The notes under the pieces: generated by a model
What the model was told of the DNA's origin: nothing
Databases searched by the model: none
What the model saw: only the letters and a program-made list of their open reading frames with translations
Program-made: the position numbers and the translations under genes
In this document: positions 54,250 through 64,000 of the stretch, piece after piece
Numbering within the stretch: the first letter of the stretch is position 1
How the letters are laid out: each line of letters begins with the position of its first letter
Source: Capitulum mitella
Taxonomy: Eukaryota > Arthropoda > Thecostraca > Pollicipedomorpha > Pollicipedidae
Direction: 5' to 3'
Assembly (NCBI GenBank): GCA_030062745.1
Contig: CP099854.1
Span: 10,628,014 to 10,692,013 of the forward strand
Length of the DNA stretch: 64,000 nt

Positions 54250-57200
54250 CGATGCCACGTTTACAGAAATTAATTTACTGAAACGTGTTGTTCGTCAGTG
54301 CAATTTTGGGTGCAATAAAAGCTTAGTAATCCTTTTTATAACAGGAAAAGCTGGTACGGTTATGGACCTCCACTCTCTATCTTTCTCAGTGCAAATGAGG
54401 ACTGTCTGTTCTTGAAGGTCAATGAACAGCTTCTGACTATTACTTCCCAAAATTTTGCGTATTTTTCGGTCTTGCGCATTTTTTTGCGTACAATTTGGCG
54501 ATTACAGACCTCCTCAAATGAAAAATACACGCAAGGTATGGACAAGTCGTCCTTTGCAACAACCTATCAATAAAAGTCAAGCTAGGTCAAGGGAATACTA
54601 AGAGACCATCAAGATGGAAAGTCATGGTTTTCACATGTTTAAATATATATCACTCTAAATGAATAAAAATCATAAGTTTTAAGGAGTCTTATACACTTGC
54701 AAACAACTCTACAAACACCACTCATGACAAATGTATGGCTTTAAATACTTGGGACTGTGCCAAAAATGGATGTGAACTTTGGATGTATGATGTAAATGTA
54801 CACTTGGAAACTGCAGTTGTATCAAACTGGCTTAAGATGAGCTTGTAAAGGGACAATGATGCATTGACTGATTTTGACTGTGCATGAGCAAAGTCTGATT
54901 GACTGACCTGTTGTTGTATGAGCATTATAGCATGTACCATACAATGACAAACATTTGGCACTACCAGTGTTTGGATGAAACTTAAGGAAACTCAAAAAAT
55001 CGGCAAAATCCATACAACTTGGCATACAACAATCCGTACAACTACTTCCCACTTAATGCATGACAAAAATAGCTTATCAACGGTTTATGTCGCAACATTC
55101 CATGATTTTTATTGACATGTTGTCTTAAGAAAAGAATCTCACAGTTCTTTCCCAGCAGGGCACTGTCTGCTTGGTACTGACTGACTGGAGCCAGAAACAA
55201 GTGTTACACACCCCTGAAACTGGCAAAAATCTAGTTTGGGCCACCAGTATTTGGGCAATTATACCTACAAATAGCAAGACCCCTGACCTTCACCCAAGTA
55301 TGGTAGTGCTGACAGACAGTATAGCAGACAGTCACAGTACAGTAAGCATGTTTCAGCAATGTTACCTACATGTACAGATATGATTGTTGGCATTCACTGA
55401 AGTAAGTTCATATATCATTATTCTGTTTTCAATGAATAAGGAAAGTGACAGGAGTTCTCAGGACTCAGACTGCATGTAGACATCTGCAGTCTACCAGAAC
55501 CTGTAACCAAAATGTTTGGTCTTTAAACCTTCAGAAATTCTGAAACGTGGTATCATCAGGTACCATAAACATCAGGTCCATTAAATGGGAAACAAATTTA
55601 TTTCAGCAACCAATTTCTAAAGGCAAGATTCTCAATAAGATACTGGCTCCCTAGAAGGATTGATTTATCTTAAACTTAAAAACCACCAGATCAGATGGTT
55701 TCATATCCTGAATATTTACATATATGATACTGAGCCAAAACATACCAAATTTCCAAACTGCATGGCACAAACAATCAGAATACCTTTCTAAAAATACAAA
55801 AGTTAACTCAACAGATTTTGTTAAAATCCCAATCACAGATGACAGATAATGCTCTTATACTGACTTCACACGCAGGAAGATTTCCTCCAAAATTTTGGCA
55901 GGTACAGATTCTCAATATGGGGTAATACCTCTCCATATACTCATATTTCTGTTAACTGTTAAGACATTTAACAATAAACATGGTCAGGTAAGCATGCAGG
56001 TTTGGGACAATGGACTGCTGAGTGCTGAACAGACAGATCACAGAACATGGCATATGCACACCCAAGATGTGCCATGATTATCCCGAATGCATGCCTGGTT
56101 TGTGTTTTGACCTGCATATTGCACCCACAACATACATGCACTTTGAGCATTGTACACCAGGGGGAATTTGGTTGCTTCCATTCATCTGATGAATGAAAGG
56201 CCTGTATAATGCAAATTTTGTTTGTTGGGTTCTATTTTAGTGGCAAAAGGCCACTTATGACTAATCACAATTCAACCAGAAAAGCCAACCAAAGGGAAAA
56301 TATTAATGATACTATAATGTTTAATTCTTCTGGAAGAGCAAACTACAACCTCACAACCTTATAAGGCCTAGAGGGTTTTAAAATGTACTCAAGAAAACAA
56401 ACAAACACTGCAAGCTAGGCAGTACACAGATGTGCAGTTTCCAGCAACTTGCCATCTTTTAATGACTTCCCTCCAGGGATTTATGCTACATGTTTAAACC
56501 CTGAAATTCCCCACAGGAATATGGTTACAATAGACTTTTTTGTGCCAAGACATCTGAAGATCACCAAATGAATATCTATTTCAGGAAATCTGAATGATGA
56601 CATAGTTTTCCAGTGAACTTTTTCAAACTCAGTGATAATCTGGAAACTACTGTAAACAACAATTTTGGAGCACACTGTTTCTCCTCCAATTCTGCTTGGT
56701 ACTGTGCACTCTTTCCTAGTCCCTAAGTGAACTTGCTGTTATATCTTCCCAAACCAGTTTTTTAGTGATGGTGGCAGTATAAGCATGAATACCTGGGTAC
56801 ATGTCAAAACCACTAAGAGCACACCTTGCAAAGTGCATGCCTGAGCTAGCATAAACTGTCTGGTGCACATGTGCATGACCTTGTCATAACCTGCTGTGGT
56901 TTGTAGTCTGGCTGAACACTGGGAGATATACATGGTATCACTTCAGTCCATCTGCAAATATTCAAACTAGAACCAGGAATGTTTCACACAACATAACCTG
57001 ATGGCTGACAATAAAGTATGAAATGCAACTCTTGAACTCACATCACCTCACAGATGTATGAATGCAACTCTTTGAATTTAGTCAGTGGAGAATGAAATGT
57101 TGCAGGACATTGTTGGGCAGCTTGAGATGAATGTATGGTGTTAACCTTGTGAGATTCTGCAATGCCTAGAAATGACCCTGAATGCAATAGAACAACTTCT

Positions 57201-58960
57201 GTCCTTTTGCCAAAGCAATGTAACTATCACTTCATGACATCTTTTGGGTTAATTGCACAACTACAAGCACCAATATACTGCATAAGACACCACTAAAAGG
57301 AGATGGCACTTGTCATCCGTCATCTCACTGCCTTACTTGCTTAAATCAACAGTATAATAAAATCACTGCAAAAAATAAGTAAAAACAAAGGTAACCACCA
57401 AGGCGAGGAACAATCCCTATAGCTGACCATGATAACCAAGCTATTCACTATCAATATTCTGGTACATCGCTCCATCTTACCGTCATTATTTCCAGACCAG
57501 GTTCAGTGAGGTCCACATTCAGTCCACCCTGCAATGTTGCCTGGACCGTGGGTGAGTCTTCTCAGTCGCCATGCGCACGTGATCAGCAATCCCATATCCC
57601 ACGTTGTGCCGGACCACCATGCTTCGGCAAGATTGGGGAACGTTTTGCGCGCGACATTGTCACAGGTGCGTTAGTACTGTCTCTGACGTCACTAGGGTGC
57701 TGGCAACCAAATAGGCAGCATGCATGGATAGCTGATTTAAGGAAACATTGAAATTTAAATTTGACCACCATCTGGAGGGTATTTTTCGTTTGTGAGGTGC
57801 AGTTGGAGCTTTGTGACACCAGCGAATCCTTGGACTCAACTAAAGGAGCATGGCTTTAAAGGCATGGCATAGGACAGGGCATTGTATAAGGAATTTCGAC
57901 GGAGGAGGGGGACAGGTCTTCCAGCCTGCAACTCCAATAGCACTAGGGGAGCAGCAAGCTAAAAAGGTCGGCAAGCGTCCATTCACGTAAAGTTTTCACT
58001 GGCTGTTTTATTGAAGGGGCCCCATCATAGGATAGGGACCCACTATTGGTCAACCAAACCTCCTCCCCCTAAAAAATGGGCTCGCTGTGCCCCTCCTGCC
58101 AGTCCCCTTGTAAAATGCTATGTTCATGTTTTGTCCATGAGGTTCATATGAAAGGAGGGAACCACGGCTAGGTGAAGACCTCCTCCCCGAAATTTTTGGC
58201 TAGCTGCGCCTCTGGTTGGTGTACATAGTCGCATTATTGAATCGTCTGTGAACAGCTCCAAAATGTATAGGTAACATTCTAAGTTAATTCAAAGTGTAAA
58301 CATGTAATATGTTAATCAATAACTACTCTACAAACACATTCGTTTCTTCGCCACTGATGTTAGCTCGCGCGTCCTTCGTCGGTGAGCGCGACGGTGGCGC
58401 CGCGACGGTGGCGTTTAGGGGAGTCGTCTCGCCTGAAGGTGCTCTGTCAGTTGTGCTGGAGGCGGCGGACGTAACAGTTTCGCGGACATTCACCAGGGGC
58501 GCTGTACTACATAACATTTTAGGCGGGTGAGCTGGTTGCCTCTCTGGCCGCCTTGCAAGGGAAGCGGGGGTGGGGATGCGGCGCGGGGTGGGACGAGTCC
58601 CCTGCTGTGCTGATGAATGCGGAACAAAATGAACATATTATTCTAGTTTAACCATACATTCAATTTTATAACCGATTTTACTGCACAAATATTATGTATA
58701 ATTTTAATTCCACATTTCCCGATATTTTTGGTGACGCACTGCCTCAGTTTCCTGTAATGACGAGCCGCCACTGCAGACGTGGACTGCATAACAATGTGCT
58801 GCTATATAATGCATGTTATAACCACATGCGACATGAAGCAAAGATATCGCGCAATAACATCAATGAACATAATGTAATTTTTTCGCAGTACCGACCCCAA
58901 TAACCATGCACGGCTTTGCCGAGTTTTGTTTCACCACGCATTTTTCGTGCAATACTATAA
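54250..58960. other. AT-rich region upstream of ICE1
   Basis: No protein-like ORF apart from the doubtful exon at 57.5 kb. Two CpG-rich patches (57,540-57,700 and 58,340-58,520) could be promoter sequence for ICE1 or a neighbour; this is inference from composition only. Confidence 0.35.
57481..57528 (-). CDS. Possible isolated coding exon
   Basis: 48 nt between acceptor CATTGCAG and donor ACG|GTAAGA, coding GGLNVDLTEPGLEIMT in phase 0. The translation looks protein-like, but its phase does not join to ICE1 exon 1 and I see no partner exon. It may be an exon of a neighbouring gene or chance. Confidence 0.25.
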
Positions 58961-58967
58961 TCATGAA

Positions 58968-60206
58968 GTTAACCCGCGGACAACCGTGGGTCGGCGACGA
59001 TCACGCCCGACTGGGGGAGGGGGCGGTTGACCTCCCCTCTCTAACTCATGAACGGTTGGTCGCACGATAAAAAAATAGCACTCCGTTGGAAAGCTTGTGG
59101 CTACTATAGCTCGAAACTGGTCTCATTTTTAGTTTTAGATAATATGTAAGCACTTTACGTCCTATATATGTTTTCTCATAGCCGACTGCATGAGACCGAG
59201 AAATGGCCTGAATCTCAAGGACTGTCACTAATAACGCAAAGGCAAAAACACCAACGCATAAGTAAAGGTCCGCAGATGCCGATACACGTCTAATTTCTCA
59301 GATTTGTTCAATATATGCGCCGAAAAGTTGAGTTAAAGACGCGGCAATTTTCACACCGGTTGTCGGCCCGTGCCGCGGCCGTACGCAGTAAGAAATTAAC
59401 GGGAACCAATTTTAACGTTCCTTTATTTCCGCGACATAAGCCTATCCATGGAAATTTGATTGATTTCAGTGGTTCTTGTGATGGTTTCTCATACTTGAAT
59501 TTAAGAAAAATTCATTAGTTGCCAATCTACACAGATGGCGGGGCTTTATTCGCGAGAGCCTGTTTATTTCCAAACTATGCAATTTTTCAAACTTTTGGAC
59601 GTTCTTGGTGTTACTTACGTTTGTGCAAGCCAATTCTACCATTTTCTACCCATTCTGAGTCATTCATCGCTGATCTGGACGGTGGTACATTTTGGCTCAC
59701 AACAGTTATTCATGACCTGACATCAGGTCAATGACCGGAAGTCATTGATACTTTGCCCAATGACGGTAACTAGGTGTCTGCTTCACTCCACACTAAAAAT
59801 GTTATGAAAAATTCCCCAATTTCCGAAAAGACGAAGACATGTCTTAAAAATGGGTCTGACCCGAGGTCAATGACCTAGAAAATTCCGAAAAATCTGAGAT
59901 AGCGCATTTGTTGCATATATCAAGATCACTAATCCCTGAAAGCATTATTGTGATATCTTGTTTTCCGAAAAAGTTACAGAGCAATAAACTTTTTTGGACA
60001 TAGGTCCATTTGACCTGGCCTAGGTCAAACAACTGACTTGACCTGAGGTCAAAACGTTGACGTAAGGTGTAAAAATGATCAAGCAAACGGTACACAAAGT
60101 TTCATGGCGCTGTGTTTGTTCGTCCTATCGCAATCCTAGAAAACCCTCGGGGGGGGAGCGGTCAACCGCTCCCCCAGTCGGGGGCGGGTTAACTTTCGCA
60201 AAACTC
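58968..60206. mobile_element. Transposon-like unit with ~60-bp inverted ends
   Basis: The left end has GTTAACCCGC, then CGACTGGGGGAGGGGGCGGT and TGACC. The right end (60,146-60,206) has GGTCAACCGCTCCCCCAGTC followed by GGGGGCGGGTTAAC, its inverted copy. The interior is AT-rich with repeated TGACCT/AGGTCA half-sites (59,700-60,060) and no plausible protein. Likely a non-autonomous DNA element; class unknown. Confidence 0.6.
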
Positions 60207-60925
60207 GGAGGGATGTATTTTAGTCTGACAATGATACATGTCACTATATTGATGTACTGCTCGACTTGCTGTGTTCCTTGGGATGCTAGAAACACCTCCA
60301 TGGATCACACCTGCAATTTTAGGTCTTCTGGTGTCATTCCTACGGTACATGTGGGTCCATAGAGTCTTTCTTTGCTCCATTCAGTGAACTCTGACCAGTG
60401 TAGTGAGTAACGACCAGGGAACAGGGAAATTGTTCAAGAAGTCCACACCTTCACCATACTTATGCCCATACTAAATATCATACTAAAACCATACCTTTCC
60501 CGTGGTAGATTTGCATTGCAGTGCATTGTGGTAGACTGCACTGCATGAGGGTATCGAAGGACTACGGTGGGTCATAGTGTCTGTGGGTCTGTGGCGCCAG
60601 ACAACTTGGGCTGCCATATCAAGGGACATTTGCGAAGCGTGTGCGTATTTAGAAGCCGTGCGCAAATCCATCCCTTTACCCTACTACTTTCCAGACGCTA
60701 GTGACAAACGAAGCTAGGAAAACCCCTGGGAGCTAGGTTATACTGCTGGTCATCAATACGCACCTATTGGGACGCTGTAGGGATCATGGGTATCAGTGCA
60801 ACACGGTATACCTACACGTCGATTTGCACCCTGTAATGTTGTGCCGCCCTGCAAAACGGTACCGTGCAGTGTTTTAGCTCATTCCTACCGTTCGTTAAAA
60901 AAGCTTTAGGTATTTTTCATTTCCT

Positions 60926-62685
60926 CTCTCCCTCCCAGGCCATCATGAAAAGCGAAAGTGGACACAGTAGGGGATGTTAAGGGCGGTCGAAGAGGTGCGG
61001 GAGAAGAAGATAAGCCTTCGCGGTGCCATTAAGGAGTTCAACGCCCCCTTCAGAACGATTAGGGACCACCTGACACGGAACGTCCGGGAGACGCGAGGCC
61101 GCCCGCCGGTCTTCACTGAGGATCAGGAGATGCACTTGACTGAGAGGCTGAAGAGGCTTTCGAGAGTTGGGTTTGGCCTCAAGCGCGACGAAGCGAAACG
61201 GCTAGCGTATGAAATGCCAAAAAAACAGGATTGGCTCACGGTTCAGTGGATCGGCCGGAAGACGGTGGCTCGAGGGCTGCATGAGGAGGAGCTCCGACAT
61301 CAGAATTCGTCAGTCGATAAAAAAATGAACTTCGCGCGTGGTCAGAAACTGAACAGGGCAGCGGTGAAGGACTACGTTGACCTCCTGACAGACATCGTGA
61401 CGGAAATCGGCGTCATAGACCGTCCAGAGCTGGTTTTCAACGCAGACGAGACCGGTGTTCAGCCGACGCCGGGCAAAACACCCGAAGTGTTTGCCGCAAG
61501 AGGGGCCAGGCGCGTCCACCAGCAAATGCCGTCTGAGAAGGCAGAGGCCGCTTCGGTTATGTGAGCTGGCAGCGCAGTCGGTTCGTACATTCCGCCGTCC
61601 GTGGTATACAAAGGGGTCAGGATGCATCCGCACTTCGTCAAAGACCTCCCGGCAGACGCACGAGTGGTGATATTCGAGACCGGCTACTTCAGCAAGGACA
61701 TGTTGCTGCACTGGCTGGATCATTTCCATCGTCACCGTCCCCCGCAGACGTCCTCTGGTCGTCGATGGGCATCGCAGCCATGTCAACCTCAAAGTAGCAG
61801 AGAAGGAGGAGGAGTATGGGATTGAAATCGCATGCCTGCCGTCGAACACGACCCACAAGCTTCAGCTCTTCGAGAAGGGGTTCTTCAAGCCGTTCAAGAC
61901 CAAGTATGATGCAGAGGCCAGCAAGTTCAGACGGCTGAACCCAGGAAAGAACATCTGCGAAGGAACCGAATTTGAGCGAATTCTGATGGCCGCCTACCAG
62001 CAAGCCGCAAAAGCGGCTGGTAGGCGAACAGCTTCAAAAGCTGCGGAATCTTTCGCCGAAACATGGCTGCACTGGATGATGCGGCGTTGGCACCGTCAGA
62101 GGTGGCCAACAGGCCTCTGGGAGCTGCCTCTGAGCGGACTGTCCCGCAGTCGAACTTCAGCCGGCCAGCAACGTCGACGCCATCGCCAGCGCGGAGCATG
62201 ACTATGATCGTTCTGCGCCCGACACTACACCACAAAGAAACCGAAGAAGACGAAGAAGTAGCTGACATCCCGAGGTCCTTCCAAGAACTAGCTCCTACCC
62301 CAAAGTCTGTACAAGGTAAGAGGCCGAAGAAAGACGCGGTGAACAAAAAAGCTGTTCTGATTCGCAAGGCACTGTTTACAACGATAGATGCAAAAAACAA
62401 TGAACCAGACCCGATACCTAGACCAAGCGGACTGCCAACACGGCCACAAAGAAGCAAAGCTGCTGTGAACACAGCGGGAAACGCAAAAAAGGTGCAGACA
62501 AGACTGTGAAGAAGTCAAAAGTGCCGGAAGATAATGATGATTGCAATTGTTTCGTATGTGGCCTGAGATACACGCTATCATATGATCCGTGGATTCAGTG
62601 CGGCACATGTGAGCAATGGTCTTTCGTTCCCTGTACTGATGTGGATAAGGAGCAGAGGTCGTACACTTGTGACATTTGCAGGTAA
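60926..62685 (+). pseudogene. pogo/Tigger-like (DDE_1) transposase with PHD-like finger, decayed
   Basis: Domains in order: psq-type helix-turn-helix (MLRAVEEVREKKISLRGAIK), CENP-B type HTH (FTEDQEMHLTERLKRL), DDE_1 core with first acid in VFNADETGVQ, second in LVVDGHRSHVNL, and THKLQLFEKGFFKPF where the third acid is expected (Glu rather than the usual Asp). A disordered linker and a Cys-rich PHD-like finger follow (DDCNCFVCGL, WIQCGTCEQW, SYTCDICR), ending in TAA at 62,683. Breaks: TAG at 60,968-60,970, TGA at 61,562-61,564, and frameshifts near 61,740 (C5 run), 62,015 and 62,488 (A6 run). It is a dead copy. I could not define its terminal inverted repeats. Confidence 0.85.
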
Positions 62686-63689
62686 ACGGTGAAGCAATGT
62701 GGCAAGATTGCCAGGTCTACTTTTCCATAACCTTCGCCGTTGAAGCATGGCATCGTTTGCTGTGGCCTTGAAGTTAGCTTCTAGACGCGTATTTCTGTTT
62801 TCAAGAAGTAACATTTTTGTGCTGGCTGCTTCATCGCAAGGGATGTACAGTTTTTGTAGTAGTCTGGATACAAGCTTGCGGACTGTTGATCGACGGACGG
62901 TGACTGATGCCGGTTTTGTCATGTGTCAAGTTTTTTTTACACCCGTTACAGACCAGCACTTTCCTTTGTAACACAAGATTGGTCTCTATGAGTTCAAGAT
63001 GCTTAAATGCTACCGTTTGCTATGGTACGTGGTGCTCGATTCTGAATTTCTGTATTTCAAAAAAATAGTTGTTTCATGCTTCCTTTTGATTCACGCGTTA
63101 TTAAGGACAAAGGGAGTGCGGAAATGTGTATATCAGTATACAATCACGCACACATGAAAGGCCTATTTGAAACGCTTATTACATGTATTTTGGCAACAAT
63201 GTTTGAACTGCAACTGGTTTCGTTAGACGCACAGTTGTCTAAAGCTGCATTTAAACCCTGTTTCTTGAGAGCAGGCTCTTGGACTCCTTCACAGCAACAC
63301 AACAAAATCTTACCATATCCCAGTTACATCCCTTTACCCTATGTGAATAGTTACGAGGGTAGGGGCGGATTTTTGAGAGTCAGAAATCTCTTGAAATGAT
63401 GGCACTGTGAGATGCACAGGGGTGCGAAACACTGCTACTCACAAGTAAACTACTGTAGACATCTACATTCCGTACGACGAATAAATTTAGCTATGAAGCA
63501 TGAGAACAGTTGCGGGAAAATCGGCAATGGCTAGGATACGACACGGCGCAAAATAATCAGATATCTTTGATGTCGCATGCAATTAATAACTATGCCGGTT
63601 TCTAGTCCACGTTTGCCCCCCGAAAATGAACGCGGGCTCTAGCCAAGATCCCTAGTTCCAGCGGAGCTAGAAACAGCGGAGTTGCCAAA

Positions 63690-63830
63690 TAAAGTACCGC
63701 GCCGCAAAATGTCCAATGTAAAAATACTGAAACAGAATGTCAGAAGCAAAATGTCGAACAGGCCAAATGTCGACAGAGACGAACATCAAACGGGGAGAAC
63801 GTCGAATGGCAATTGATCGGATTGTGAGCC
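63690..63830. repeat. Degenerate AAATGTCGAA-word repeat
   Basis: AAATGTC, AATGTCAGA, AATGTCGAAC and ACGTCGAATG recur every ~13-25 bp. Nature unknown. Confidence 0.5.
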
Positions 63831-64000
63831 ATGTTTATCAAAATAGGCAGTGACAGAGAGCCGGTACAGGGAACCGGCCTATTATGCAATATTTACATTT
63901 CCCGTCTGCCCATCCCATCCCTACCCGCCCGTGAGAAAAATGCTCTGGGTGCGTCCTAGTCTTCCCGTCGATTTGTTAGCCTGTTCTTTCTATGTCATGC

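Overview
This is animal nuclear DNA: spliced genes with GT/AG introns, many minisatellites and microsatellites, MITE-like elements and a decayed pogo/Tigger transposon. I cannot place the species; repeat content and gene structure suggest an invertebrate. A GC-rich core (about 9-50 kb) holds the genes. The flanks (1-9 kb and 50-64 kb) are AT-rich and mostly transposon debris and unassigned sequence.

The core is dominated by one minus-strand gene running from about 54.2 kb down to 10.3 kb. I reconstruct 15 coding exons whose 14 junctions are all canonical and phase-compatible. The N-terminal coiled coil (exons 2-6) and the C-terminal helical domain (exons 8-15) match little elongation complex subunit 1 (ICE1), the scaffold of the ELL-containing complex that drives Pol II transcription of snRNA genes. 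Between them is one 9.5-kb exon coding for a very long, low-complexity, Pro/Ala/Ser/Glu-rich disordered region with internal coding repeats. That exon stays open only if the frame changes at seven places, each equivalent to one extra base.

The 16-kb intron between ICE1 exons 5 and 6 contains a second gene on the opposite strand (33,994-37,653). It encodes a single-pass membrane protein with signal peptide, mucin-like N-glycosylated stalk, one Ig-like domain split by an intron, a transmembrane helix and an acidic tail. Its first exon also needs four one-base frame changes in the same sense.

The most unusual feature is that several minisatellites in ICE1 introns are amplified copies of ICE1's own splice junctions. 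The acceptors of exons 11, 13 and 15 and the donor of exon 3 are each repeated as a tandem array touching the exon; the exon 10 acceptor is duplicated and exon 8 is flanked by direct repeats. Each unit carries exon-edge sequence plus the intact splice site, giving strings of decoy splice sites.

Other content: two small repeated-element families (three and two copies), a 1.2-kb element with inverted ends at 59-60 kb, and a pogo/Tigger-like transposase pseudogene with a C-terminal PHD-like finger at 60.9-62.7 kb. No rRNA, convincing tRNA or CRISPR array was seen.
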